This document shows, piece after piece, positions 1 through 8,238 of a stretch of 64,000 bases of DNA. Below the pieces are notes generated by a model, which was not told where the DNA came from, ran no database searches, and was given only the letters and a program-made list of their open reading frames with translations. Every line of letters begins with the position of its first letter. Positions within the stretch are counted from its first letter, which is position 1. A program made the position numbers and the translations under genes. This stretch comes from Escherichia coli (GTDB lineage: Bacteria > Pseudomonadota > Gammaproteobacteria > Enterobacterales > Enterobacteriaceae), in the NCBI RefSeq assembly GCF_036503815.1, contig NZ_AP027764.1:992001-1056000 (forward strand), in the 5' to 3' direction.

Positions 1-2
1 TA

Positions 3-614
3 GTTTCAGATCAGCAGCCGTTTATGATTGATGGGATAATTGGATTTCTCGGACATTATCCCGATTTATATGAGGTTGTTGGGGGCTATAAAGATCTGAA
101 GAAAGCTATAGCGGAGTGTAACAAATCTGCAGCCCAAATATTTATTTTAGGAGAATTTGCAGGTGGAATGATGGGGTCCGAACTCATAAAATGGGTTAAA
201 TCGCATAAAATAGATGCTCATATTATTACATTTGTAGCAAAAATGCCGTATATTGATTCAATAAAATTGCTTGAAGCCGGTGCGAAAGGATGCGTATGGA
301 AAACCAGTCACCCGGCGAAACTAAATCGCGCTATTGATTCGATTAGTAATGGTTACACTTATTTTGATAGTGTACATATGGATTGTGAAAAAATATCTTC
401 AAGATATTCCTCTGATAATCAACTTACAAATCGTGAGTCTGAAATACTACAACTCATAGCTGATGGAAAAACAAACAAAGAAATCGCTAATTTCTTGCAG
501 TTAAGCAGGAAAACAGTCGAAACTCATAGACTCAATATCATGAAGAAATTAGATGTTCACAGTGGTATCGAGTTGATCAAAACAGCTTTACGTATGGGTG
601 TTTGCACTATATAA
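3..614 (+). CDS. ygeK: YgeK, LuxR/NarL-type response regulator, 5' end cut by window edge
   Basis: The reading frame is open from the window edge: before the first ATG (24) it reads VSDQQPF, which aligns with the start of NarL-type receivers, so the true start lies outside. A receiver-like domain is followed by a LuxR-type helix-turn-helix (LTNRESEILQLIADGKTNKE onward, roughly the last 60 residues). The receiver is degenerate. Where NarL has ILLDLNMPG this protein has FILGEFAGG, so the phospho-acceptor Asp is missing, while the conserved Lys survives in CVWKTS. It is a putative DNA-binding regulator of the ETT2 locus and probably does not depend on phosphorylation. It is convergent with pbl. 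The K-12 copy is, as I recall, a pseudogene. Confidence 0.88.
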   Translation, partial: VSDQQPFMIDGIIGFLGHYPDLYEVVGGYKDLKKAIAECNKSAAQIFILGEFAGGMMGSELIKWVKSHKIDAHIITFVAKMPYIDSIKLLEAGAKGCVWKTSHPAKLNRAIDSISNGYTYFDSVHMDCEKISSRYSSDNQLTNRESEILQLIADGKTNKEIANFLQLSRKTVETHRLNIMKKLDVHSGIELIKTALRMGVCTI

Positions 615-648
615 AAAAAGAGGCTTTAGGCTCATTTTGCTAAAGCCT
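614..648 (-). terminator. Rho-independent terminator of pbl
   Basis: Stem aggctttag (621-629) pairs with ctaaagcct (640-648). Read on the minus strand it is followed by seven T (plus-strand A run 614-620). The hairpin includes the pbl stop codon and lies directly after the convergent ygeK stop. Confidence 0.75.
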
Positions 649-1135
649 TACGCTTGTCTATTTCATTAAGTCTGGTATATACAACATATATTTTTTTTGC
701 ATATTGCAGCCTCTTTTTTTGGTTTTCCATTGCAAAACCCGCGTTATAAGTCCCCAGACATTGCCACGTTACCCCACAACGTGAAAAATGATTATATAAA
801 ATCTCGGTCCCTATTTTAATGTTCAGACAGGGGTTATCTAACAAATCTCGTTCATCTTTTATTATTCCACGTTTTTTTAACATGGGAATGTGCATCTGGT
901 TTATCTGCATTAAACCATAATCAAAACTCTTTATATTGTTTTTCTTATCCCTGTTCTTGCCGATGCTATCATTTTTTAAATTACTTTCAACAAGAGCGAT
1001 AGCTTTGATCAAATTTGGTTCGATTCTGAAAATTGATCCTGCTTCATTAAAGCAAGCGCTACTGGCGAAAGACATTTTTGTAATTAATATAGAAAATATG
1101 AAGATGGATAAGATTTTAACTTTGGGTAAGCGCAT
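632..1135 (-). CDS. pbl: Lytic transglycosylase of the IagB/IpgF type (Pbl)
   Basis: This 167-residue protein has an N-terminal signal peptide (hydrophobic residues 8-24, FASSA cleavage region) and a small SLT domain. The likely catalytic Glu is in AIALVESNLK, followed by YGLMQIN and YNAG, the usual goose-lysozyme-like motifs. Such enzymes open peptidoglycan locally so that a type III secretion apparatus can be assembled. It lies two genes downstream of the HilA-like ygeH, paralleling hilA-iagB in Salmonella SPI-1. The frame is complete here, whereas I recall the K-12 copy as disrupted. The Shine-Dalgarno sequence is weak. Confidence 0.85.
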   Translation of the reverse strand: MRLPKVKILSIFIFSILITKMSFASSACFNEAGSIFRIEPNLIKAIALVESNLKNDSIGKNRDKKNNIKSFDYGLMQINQMHIPMLKKRGIIKDERDLLDNPCLNIKIGTEILYNHFSRCGVTWQCLGTYNAGFAMENQKKRLQYAKKIYVVYTRLNEIDKRKALAK

Positions 1136-1165
1136 ATATTTTTATGTGTAGGATTGAAGGAAAGG

Positions 1166-1196
1166 AACGAGATACTAATATAATCAGTATCTCGTT
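1166..1196 (-). terminator. Hairpin after ygeI
   Basis: Perfect 11-bp stem aacgagatact / agtatctcgtt with a 9-nt loop. On the minus strand it is followed by a pyrimidine run (CCTTTCCTT). It separates ygeI from pbl, so pbl may need readthrough or its own promoter. Confidence 0.6.
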
Positions 1197-1218
1197 AAAC
1201 ATTTAAGTGGTCAATTGT

Positions 1219-1437
1219 CTACCATTCCAGTTCATAGTAAGGAGAGATAGGATTATCTTTCGAATACATATCATTTTGAAAAGATGCCATCCATGTTGAA
1301 ACTATAAATGCTTGTATTTGATCTGTATCAGTAGCACTGGTGGTGATGTGTTTATCTAATGAAACTACTTCATCACCCGTTGCAGTTGCTATATTTAAAC
1401 TTTGAGAAAAATTATTCATGTTGATTGGATTAGTCAT
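1219..1437 (-). CDS. ygeI: YgeI, small uncharacterised ETT2 protein
   Basis: A 72-residue ORF beginning MTNPINMNNFSQSLN, preceded by an AGGGAA ribosome site. Its length and its place between ygeH and pbl match K-12 YgeI. It has no signal peptide, membrane segment or recognisable domain. It is acidic and polar, with a Trp-rich C-terminus (ELEW). A small soluble protein beside a secretion regulator could be a secreted or accessory factor, but nothing in the sequence shows this. Confidence 0.75.
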   Translation of the reverse strand: MTNPINMNNFSQSLNIATATGDEVVSLDKHITTSATDTDQIQAFIVSTWMASFQNDMYSKDNPISPYYELEW

Positions 1438-1603
1438 AAAATTCCCTTTTTATTTGTCCAGGCCAATAGCCTATACACAATACTTTTTAATCTAGAGTAT
1501 TTGATATATATTGCAATAAGGTAAATATCTTAGATATTTTCATCTCTGCTGTTTAAATAACTAGCTGCATACATCTAAACAATAAAATTGCGACAATAAA
1601 GAT

Positions 1604-2980
1604 TTATCGCATACAAATTCTCGTCAGTTGCTTTAGTTTCAAAATGTTGTCAATTATAACTCGATGGCTTTCACTCGAAGTTTCTTTATAGTAGAGTTTC
1701 ATGTTGCTTTTGAGCGGGTTAGGCACATACATATCTACACACTCTTTTATCACAACTGCTTTTCGTCTTCTGGGTTCGAGTTGTAGTGATTTGTCTATAC
1801 AAATCCTTGCCTCTTCAATTCTTTCATTATGAAAGTTGACAAGTGCTCTATAGTAGTAGAGAGAGGCTATATCAGTTGTGTGTATCTTAGCCTGTTCAAA
1901 TAAGATATGAGATACTTTTGCTTGTCCAGACAGGCCAGTTATCAGTCCCATAATAGCTAAAATTTTTCCATCGACATTGGTTATGTCTGATACATAATGT
2001 AAAAGCTCTAATGCTTTTTGAGCAGCAAGTTCAAGTTCATATTTTCCATGAAGTGCCAAAGACATATGGCATTCCGCTAGCAGACAATAACATTCTGTTT
2101 TTAGCGTCTGTATATCACTTTTATTTTGTAATCCATCAAATATAGTCATAGCCCTGTAAATGCTTTCAGGAGTAAACTCGTAAAGTTCTTTCTTACCAGC
2201 CAACAGTTCATCTGATAAATAATGATTCTTGTAACCTTGATCCGGTTTAGCTAATCTTACAGAACGCTCTGGATTATGTACCGTTTGAAGGATATTATCT
2301 ATAATAAATTGTGATGTGTTATGTAGTTCATCAACAGGAAGATGATTACTGGCGATGAGGAAAAGATTTTTAGCGTCGATCAGTTCAATGTATAAAGTTT
2401 TCACCGCGTTATTCTGGTTTATTCTTCCTGTAACGAAATAATCTGGCTTGAATCTTCTCAAAAATGAATTTTGCGATATGTGATCATTACAAAAATTTGT
2501 CGCAGCCATCGGATAGGTATAAAGGCCCTCGATTTTTTTATTTGAAATGTTTTGCACTAATTCCTGATTAAGTATTAATGGATCCAGGGTATTCAATGAA
2601 GTGGTGAAAGGAAATATAGCTATGGAATAGTCTGAAGTGTTATCTTCATTTATTCTAGTTTTGAAAACCTGTCCACTGAAACGATAACCTTTCCGGTAGA
2701 TTGTTTCTATGCAACGATCATAGCCAATTTTTTCAAAAATGCAGCGCAAAGAATAGATACATCTTGTCAGGGACTCGTCACTTACAATAATATTTTTCCA
2801 TACTGATTCGATGATCATATCTTTCAGGACAACATGACCAGCGGATTCAAGTAATACGATCAATACTCCTAACTCTTTCGGTGGAATATAAATTTGCTCA
2901 TTTCCTTGAGTAAGAATTCCATCTTCCGTGAGCGTTAATCCCTCAAGAAAATGATATGAGAATTTATTTTCTAAGTCCAT
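1604..2980 (-). CDS. ygeH: YgeH, HilA-like transcriptional activator
   Basis: 458 residues, with start ATG preceded by AGAGGT. Residues about 1-110 form an OmpR/ToxR/HilA-type winged helix: SDESLTRCIYSLRCIFEKIG is the recognition region and YRKGYRFSG the wing. The rest is helical with TPR-like repeats, for example the segment ending SLYYYRALVNFHNERIEEAR. HilA (about 553 aa) has the same layout. It is expected to activate ETT2-linked genes as a soluble regulator with no transmembrane segment. It lies upstream of ygeI and pbl on the same strand, so it probably heads that unit. It reads as complete. Confidence 0.9.
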   Translation of the reverse strand: MDLENKFSYHFLEGLTLTEDGILTQGNEQIYIPPKELGVLIVLLESAGHVVLKDMIIESVWKNIIVSDESLTRCIYSLRCIFEKIGYDRCIETIYRKGYRFSGQVFKTRINEDNTSDYSIAIFPFTTSLNTLDPLILNQELVQNISNKKIEGLYTYPMAATNFCNDHISQNSFLRRFKPDYFVTGRINQNNAVKTLYIELIDAKNLFLIASNHLPVDELHNTSQFIIDNILQTVHNPERSVRLAKPDQGYKNHYLSDELLAGKKELYEFTPESIYRAMTIFDGLQNKSDIQTLKTECYCLLAECHMSLALHGKYELELAAQKALELLHYVSDITNVDGKILAIMGLITGLSGQAKVSHILFEQAKIHTTDIASLYYYRALVNFHNERIEEARICIDKSLQLEPRRRKAVVIKECVDMYVPNPLKSNMKLYYKETSSESHRVIIDNILKLKQLTRICMR

Positions 2981-3314
2981 TAGTTAACCTCTATGAAAAA
3001 ATTGGTTTCTTGCATCCTGCATAAGCAATAGGAATAGTGGCTATTCATATTTATGTGTCATTAATGCTATAGGAGTTTACATTCGACATATCTATGGTTG
3101 TGTTCACTAATTTATCTTAGGAATTCAGTGATGTAATCTGAAATAGCCTTATTCAATTTTGATAAAATAGATTGTTCTCTAACGCGTTGAAAAATAATAA
3201 TTTATAGTGTGTTCTTAACTGTTTTAAGATGTTGATTTAAGAAAACATAAGAGAAGCTGGTCATAGTGGTTAACTGCACTATAACCAGCAATTTTAACCA
3301 AAAGATTGTAATGC
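2981..3314. other. Intergenic region between ygeG and ygeH
   Basis: An AT-rich stretch of 334 bp holding the ygeH promoter region and the hairpin after ygeG (3256-3289). I see no gene in it. Confidence 0.6.
3256..3289 (-). terminator. Hairpin downstream of ygeG
   Basis: gctggt-c-atagtg pairs with cactat-a-accagc with a single mismatch and an 8-nt loop, 26 bp beyond the ygeG stop. No strong T tract follows, so the terminator call is tentative. Confidence 0.45.
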
Positions 3315-3806
3315 TTAGCCATTATCTTCTGAATTATCAGTTAAGAGTTCAATATATGCCTGCGCTTTGCTCTTAACACTTTCATCCTCACAATTGTTAA
3401 TAATATGATAGAAACATTGCATTGCGTTATCGATATTTTTAGCCCCAATTTGACATTGACCCATACGATAAATAACTGAATAGTCATCATACGGGGAGTA
3501 ATTGTAACTTAGTTTGTAAAGGTCATATGCTTGTTGATATTTCTTTTTTGACTGGCATACTGATGCAAAACCTTTTAGATATTCATGATTTTCGAACGCA
3601 TAAATGCACAGAAATTTATAATAAATTTCTGCGTCCGTTATATTACCTTTTTCATGGTAGTCGAATGCATATGCATATATTCTATCAAGGATATCAGGAG
3701 TCAATCCATGTAGTAATGCCAGATTTTCTCCTTGCGATAATGCGTGTTTTAGTTGACTTGCCCATTCATCACTGTTATTGAATATTTCAAGTGTATCTGT
3801 GCTCAT
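3315..3806 (-). CDS. ygeG: YgeG, SycD/LcrH/SicA-type secretion chaperone
   Basis: 163 residues with a good ribosome site (AGAGGAA) before the ATG. The protein is almost entirely TPR repeats (about residues 35-145: YAYAFDYHEKGNITDAEIYY, YAFENHEYLKGFASV, YRMGQCQIGAKNIDNAMQ), the class II chaperone architecture. These chaperones hold hydrophobic translocators in the cytoplasm before type III export, and some act as co-activators of AraC or HilA-like regulators. No translocator genes lie next to it, so its client is unknown. Length matches K-12 YgeG. Confidence 0.9.
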   Translation of the reverse strand: MSTDTLEIFNNSDEWASQLKHALSQGENLALLHGLTPDILDRIYAYAFDYHEKGNITDAEIYYKFLCIYAFENHEYLKGFASVCQSKKKYQQAYDLYKLSYNYSPYDDYSVIYRMGQCQIGAKNIDNAMQCFYHIINNCEDESVKSKAQAYIELLTDNSEDNG

Positions 3807-4032
3807 AATATTCCTCTGTGATGTGTTTCGTGATGCTAAATTATTATTGATTGACTCATTAATTTTTATGTATTTATCTTTTTTGAATTATGAGTTTTAA
3901 GCTTGCATTGCTTATGGGTATATTGGTTCATTATTAGTAAAAATACTGACCACTATAAACCAATAATGTCATTAGTTGTTTTGCTAATATTCACCTTATT
4001 AGTTATCTTATTTACGATATTTCATAAATGCC

Positions 4033-4524
4033 TTAATATGCATGACCTTGATTCATATTATCAATTTCCATTTTTTCGATGAAAATTAAAAAGGGGATTT
4101 TTGCGAAGGGTAGTAAGTCGTCTGGTTTTTTTTCTTTATTATGTCTGATGACGAGGGGGGATAGTACATCGGTGCATATAGTAGAGAATTTATTCAGGTC
4201 TAAATTATTCTCTATTTTGGCCAGTTTTATGAGTTCATTTGTAGCCATACTCATTAAATCATCTGTTATCGGAAATTTATATATGCTCATAGCAGATAAT
4301 ATTGCTTGCTGAATTATTTCTTCAGAAATATCCGCTATCTTTATTGACAAATCATGTGTTAGATATTTTCCTCCAAGAGATTCTTGTTCAATATAATTTA
4401 AACCAGACCTCATCGTAATTTTAACTGGATTCACGAATTTCTCTTCATTTTTCTTATTTTTGTTCTCCTGATCAGGAACTAATGGTTGCAGTGGTAGGCT
4501 ATTATTAATATTTCGTGGCTTCAT
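4033..4524 (-). CDS. ygeF: YgeF, uncharacterised ETT2-locus protein, apparently full length
   Basis: A 163-residue ORF beginning MKPRNINNSLPLQPLVPDQ. The first 40 residues are polar, Asn/Lys/Pro-rich and look disordered; the rest is predicted mainly helical. No signal peptide, membrane helix or known domain is visible. It is the next gene upstream of the chaperone YgeG on the same strand, with a gap of about 230 bp. The K-12 ygeF that I remember is a much shorter fragment, so this may be the ancestral form. The symbol is assigned by position. An unstructured N-terminus would fit a secreted substrate, but that is inference only. Confidence 0.65.
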   Translation of the reverse strand: MKPRNINNSLPLQPLVPDQENKNKKNEEKFVNPVKITMRSGLNYIEQESLGGKYLTHDLSIKIADISEEIIQQAILSAMSIYKFPITDDLMSMATNELIKLAKIENNLDLNKFSTICTDVLSPLVIRHNKEKKPDDLLPFAKIPFLIFIEKMEIDNMNQGHAY

Positions 4525-4954
4525 TTTACATTTCTCTCATTTGATTAGAGCAAAATCCGAATTCGCAGCTTCTGATAATGTCAAATATCACCTTTTCTAA
4601 TGCTTTGTTCTATCAAAAATCGCTCATTTTTACTTTTTTTACCATAATGTTACTTAGTAGCATCGGCAATTTACATAACTTACATGTTATTTTTTATATC
4701 CTGAAAAAACAGATAGATAGTGTGCACACTCGAAATGATATTGGTAACATAAATAGCTTTATTCGTGACAAACATCTCAAAAGATTTCCTTTTATTATTT
4801 TTGAAATTCATTTGATCAAGGTTATCACCTTATGGAGACGTTACGTAGAATGACTATATTTGTTATCGGCACATTAGGGGTATTAAATTTAGTATTGATG
4901 GAAGGTGATTATTGAAAAGTAACATCGAGTCACGGTAAAAATGTGAGGTATATA
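4525..4954. other. Intergenic region between ygeF and yqeK
   Basis: An AT-rich 430-bp region with divergent promoters for ygeF and yqeK. A 91-codon frame at 4578-4853 has no ribosome site and low-complexity composition, so I do not count it as a gene. Confidence 0.55.
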
Positions 4955-5380
4955 ATGGACATTGAGTTTTCGCAGATTCATGAAATGGTCTATATGCATG
5001 ATATTGTAAATTCGGACTCGAAAAAGAAACCAAGGATTCCGTTAAAAAAATTCCTTAATGCTGAGAAGGTTCTCACGCAAACAACATCATGGGCACTAAA
5101 TTCAAGATATGTGAATGTTAATTCTGTCAGTAAAGTCAACGTAAAGAGTAAAGTTAAAAACAGTTATATCTCACGATCTGTCAATGATGAGTTTAGTTTA
5201 ACAGATGATGAAATCAATTCTTTTAAAGAAACGTTAGTCCTTTCCTCTATTGATTCACTAAGTAAACTGGTTCTTAATAATCCTCTTTCTGTATTGTTTA
5301 CATCGACTGTACGAAGGAATAATAATAGAGCTAAGATGAATGTTGAGTTCGACTCATGGATTTGCACCAGATGTTGTTGA
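4955..5380 (+). CDS. yqeK: YqeK, uncharacterised protein
   Basis: 141 residues starting MDIEFSQIHEMVYMHD. The in-frame GTG at 4943 is open, but the ATG at 4955 has GTGAGGT just upstream and gives the K-12 length. The N-terminal half is Lys/Ser/Asn/Val-rich (KVNVKSKVKNSY). There is no signal peptide, membrane segment or familiar domain, and the C-terminus ends CTRCC. It is the only plus-strand gene between ygeK and yqeF and is convergent with yqeJ. No function can be proposed. Confidence 0.7.
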   Translation: MDIEFSQIHEMVYMHDIVNSDSKKKPRIPLKKFLNAEKVLTQTTSWALNSRYVNVNSVSKVNVKSKVKNSYISRSVNDEFSLTDDEINSFKETLVLSSIDSLSKLVLNNPLSVLFTSTVRRNNNRAKMNVEFDSWICTRCC

Positions 5381-5528
5381 TACATGATATTTTACATTGC
5401 AAGGTGATGTCTAAAATGAAAGATGTTGATCAAAACTTTGATGCTTTATACTGGCATATACTACAAGCATATTTAATTTTATTGTTTTATGATTAACGAG
5501 GTTCCATCTTTTTGTTATCTATTTAAGT

Positions 5529-6011
5529 TTACCTTGCACAATGCATGATTGCTCTGTTACCAATACTCAAAATAAAAGCATGCTTACCTTGCTTTAGTAT
5601 ATTATAGCTTACACTTTTTTCTGGAAAGACATAAAAATCAGGAATAAGTTCTGCAAGTCTATCATCATCGACTTGATCCATGATCTCAAATTTATTAACT
5701 TTCTTTGATGTTAAATGGGCTGTGTCATAGTTTTCAATCCATGTGTATTCAATATTTCGCCGTATTGATTTACTTTCTCTGTTACCTTGTTGCCAGGTTC
5801 CGCTCAACGCAACAGTTCCTGTTTTATTTTTTTGGTTGTACATAAAGTCGATGGTAAGATTTGCTCGCCCCTTGTCATTAAAGATTACCCAATTTGCAGT
5901 GCATGTTTCATTATATATCATTTTTTCTGCAGTATAAGAGTAAACAATGAAGAGAATAAACCCACTGATAAAAACTAAAATAAATAATAAGTTTTTTTTA
6001 TAATCAATCAC
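5529..6011 (-). CDS. yqeJ: YqeJ, FidL-like inner-membrane partner of YqeI
   Basis: 160 residues from the GTG at 6011, which has GAGG about 7 nt upstream and gives the K-12 length; a further GTG at 6023 is in frame. It has one N-terminal membrane helix (about residues 8-26), then a periplasmic domain with one Cys near each end (NETCTANW and IMHCAR). The CTANW start, ALSGTW, SIRRNIEYTW and LIPDFYVF segments resemble FidL-like proteins, which are encoded next to ToxR-like regulators such as MarT. The start overlaps the yqeI stop (GTGATTGA), implying translational coupling. It probably modulates YqeI as ToxS does ToxR. Confidence 0.82.
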   Translation of the reverse strand: MIDYKKNLLFILVFISGFILFIVYSYTAEKMIYNETCTANWVIFNDKGRANLTIDFMYNQKNKTGTVALSGTWQQGNRESKSIRRNIEYTWIENYDTAHLTSKKVNKFEIMDQVDDDRLAELIPDFYVFPEKSVSYNILKQGKHAFILSIGNRAIMHCAR

Positions 6012-6813
6012 GATTAACCTCACGGTAAGATAGGGTTAAACAGCCTGCCACTTCATGTTGGTTATAGTTTTTATTGCATGCCATAACAATCATCCTTGGT
6101 GAGGATTTTGCAAGAGGGAAGTATAACCACGGATATTTTTTACAGTTAATCCCCGAATCCAGTATCCGTGTCTTATATTTATCGAACTCTTTCAACCCAT
6201 CAATTGTATCTTCTGTCACATTAAAATGGCAGCCATTAATTTCCGCAACAGTCTTGTAATCCTTGAAGAATGGCTTCGGTTGATTATTATTCCATAGCCA
6301 ATGTGCAGAATATACGCCTATAGCAAATATGCTCAACATAATTAGATAACTTTTTATATGTTTGAGGATTTTGTTATTGAAATTGTTTGCGCTACCAATG
6401 CTCTCTTTGTACTCCGCATTACCTTTTACGGCAGGTGGGGTATTGTGTGTATGTGCGTCTGTTGAAGAGTTTATTGCATGATTTTGTATGTTAATGTCAT
6501 TATGAATCTTGAATCCTCTTCTCGGCACGGTTGCAATAAGCGAGTGGGTGGTATCACCAACAGCGCGAAATCCGCGTCTGATAATGGATATGTTCTGATA
6601 TAACGTGTTAGTTGGCACACGCATACCTTCTTCTTCCCAGACTCTGGTGAAAAAATCTTGTTGTGCAACCACATCAGGAAAAGCTTCAAGTAGAAGTGAT
6701 AAACAACGACTGGCTGGCGTTGTCAGAACGACGTTAAGATCGGCGTTATGTACCGATATTAATTTTCGGTGCTCAGGCCAGAACTCGATATTATCGTTAA
6801 TAATCCAGTACAT
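6004..6813 (-). CDS. yqeI: YqeI, ToxR-like membrane-anchored regulator
   Basis: 269 residues. An OmpR/ToxR-type winged helix occupies about residues 5-105 (wing motif ATVPRRGFKI). It is followed by a polar linker and a single membrane helix (SYLIMLSIFAIGVYSAHWLW, about 155-175). The C-terminal periplasmic domain holds four Cys (INGCHF, INCKKY, MACNKN, VAGCLT). This architecture senses envelope conditions and binds DNA from the membrane. It is translationally coupled to yqeJ. Several TTTACG/CGTAAA motifs lie upstream and may be operators. Confidence 0.88.
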   Translation of the reverse strand: MYWIINDNIEFWPEHRKLISVHNADLNVVLTTPASRCLSLLLEAFPDVVAQQDFFTRVWEEEGMRVPTNTLYQNISIIRRGFRAVGDTTHSLIATVPRRGFKIHNDINIQNHAINSSTDAHTHNTPPAVKGNAEYKESIGSANNFNNKILKHIKSYLIMLSIFAIGVYSAHWLWNNNQPKPFFKDYKTVAEINGCHFNVTEDTIDGLKEFDKYKTRILDSGINCKKYPWLYFPLAKSSPRMIVMACNKNYNQHEVAGCLTLSYREVNRD

Positions 6814-7146
6814 ACGTCAATAGACACTAAATCAATCGAAATGGAAATCACATAGTTTGCTAAGTATATTGGTATTTACGGCATAAATATATATTAATTT
6901 TATATTTATCATAATGATTGAAATGAGGCTTTAATGTCGCAACGTAAAACTTTACGTAAATTAACATGATTAACATTTACGCCACTATTGTTTGTAAATT
7001 CATATTTCGTAATGCTTCTGAATTTTTCGTGTGATGGTTTTAAATACCATGTTGTTTACTCTTGGGGTTACTGCTTATTTATAAAATACGGGCATTTCAA
7101 TAGATGCCCGTATAAGCAGAGTATGATTCTGGCAGATTGTTGAGTA
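6814..7146. other. yqeI upstream region with repeated TTTACG motifs
   Basis: An AT-rich gap containing the yqeI promoter region and the yqeH terminator (7079-7111). TTTACG occurs at 6875-6880, 6951-6956 and 6976-6981, and its complement CGTAAA at 6943-6948 and 6955-6960. This includes the palindrome acgtaaaactttacgt (6942-6957). No gene is seen. Confidence 0.5.
7079..7111 (-). terminator. Rho-independent terminator of yqeH
   Basis: Stem acgggcat (7088-7095) / atgcccgt (7104-7111) with a T-rich tail (ATTTTAT) on the minus strand, about 35 bp after the yqeH stop. Confidence 0.7.
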
Positions 7147-7779
7147 TCAATGTTGGACCGAATGTGAACGAATAAATAACTCGTTTATTTTACCACCCAT
7201 TCTCTTTTCGATTCGTTGCTTGTACGCGTAGATGCTACGGATATCCATATCCAGAACTTCAGCAATCTGATATGGGTTATAACCAGAAACCATATACCCC
7301 ATTATGGTGAATTCCATCTGAGTTAATGTGTTCCCTCTGGTAAATGATAAATAACGACCAATAAATAGTTGTCTGATCTTTTCATTGGCAACATCAAGAC
7401 CATCATCATTATATATGACAGCAGATATTGCAGAGTTGTGTTTTCGCCAGTAGTTAGCTAACGATTGCATATTGCGGTCGCTGACTAAAACAATCCCCAT
7501 GTCAGTACTTGCAAGATAGTCAATCCAGTCTTTTTGAAGGAATAGACGTAAAAAACTTACTGAAAAATCGACAAAAATATATCCGCTTAATCTCGCATTG
7601 TGGTTTTTTGTTAAGATACCTTCCACCACACCACGATTAAAATATGAACTTTCTTCGGGCCACATACAAAAACACGAGTTTGCGCAATACTGCAAACGCG
7701 GTGACTCTTCTGGCATTATTTGGCAATGCATTGAGCAACTATTGCATGTAAGACTTTTATAACGACTACAAAGCCCCAT
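7147..7779 (-). CDS. yqeH: YqeH, LuxR-type regulator with Cys-rich N-terminus
   Basis: 210 residues from the ATG at 7779, which has a strong GGGAGG eight bases upstream; the frame is open further, to 7839. The C-terminal 60 residues form a LuxR-type HTH (LTQMEFTIMGYMVSGYNPYQ and following). The middle resembles a receiver-like fold without clear phosphorylation residues. The first 40 residues carry seven Cys (positions 4, 12, 15, 19, 32, 36, 38), including C-x2-C-x3-C, which suggests metal or Fe-S binding. It is a putative ETT2-locus regulator. It is read toward yqeI but has its own terminator. Confidence 0.85.
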   Translation of the reverse strand: MGLCSRYKSLTCNSCSMHCQIMPEESPRLQYCANSCFCMWPEESSYFNRGVVEGILTKNHNARLSGYIFVDFSVSFLRLFLQKDWIDYLASTDMGIVLVSDRNMQSLANYWRKHNSAISAVIYNDDGLDVANEKIRQLFIGRYLSFTRGNTLTQMEFTIMGYMVSGYNPYQIAEVLDMDIRSIYAYKQRIEKRMGGKINELFIRSHSVQH

Positions 7780-8238
7780 GTTAAGAACCTCCCTATCCGT
7801 ATATAATTGCATAATTTCATTGGTTATTGATGATGTCAATACACCATGATTTTGTAATTTTGCTGGGAAAAATTGCGATTAATCTGTATTTGCTATAATT
7901 CTGAGTAAAGCATTTAAAAATGCATTTCTCGTTATTAAATATGATTATGTTTCACTGATTTAATCTTACCTGGTTGATGGTGGTTCAGATAACTATCTCA
8001 TGGTATGAGAATATCTATATCGCAAATTGTTTTTGAATGACCAGAAGATATCTTGCGAATCTAAGTTATGCATCTTAAATAGTCTTATTTAAGATGTTCA
8101 GATCTCTTTGTGTGTTTAACTAACTGATAATATTAGGATATGACGAGAGAAGTGATAGAGCGGAATAATAACAAATGAACATTATGAAAACTGGAATGGT
8201 TCAAAATTGTAGCAATTTTGAACCATTCACAACGGATA
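7780..8238. other. Intergenic region between yqeG and yqeH
   Basis: About 460 bp, AT-rich, marking the border between island-type and ordinary backbone composition. It holds the yqeH promoter region and, at its right end, the hairpin after yqeG. I see no gene or RNA gene. Confidence 0.5.
8194..8228 (-). terminator. Hairpin terminator of yqeG
   Basis: Perfect 15-bp stem gaatggttcaaaatt / aattttgaaccattc with a 5-nt loop, ten bases after the yqeG stop. Only a short T tract follows on the minus strand. Confidence 0.65.

Noticed and set aside
4578..4853. 91-codon plus-strand ORF between ygeF and yqeK
   Set aside because: No ribosome site, low-complexity AT-driven composition and no recognisable family; it lies in the shared promoter region.
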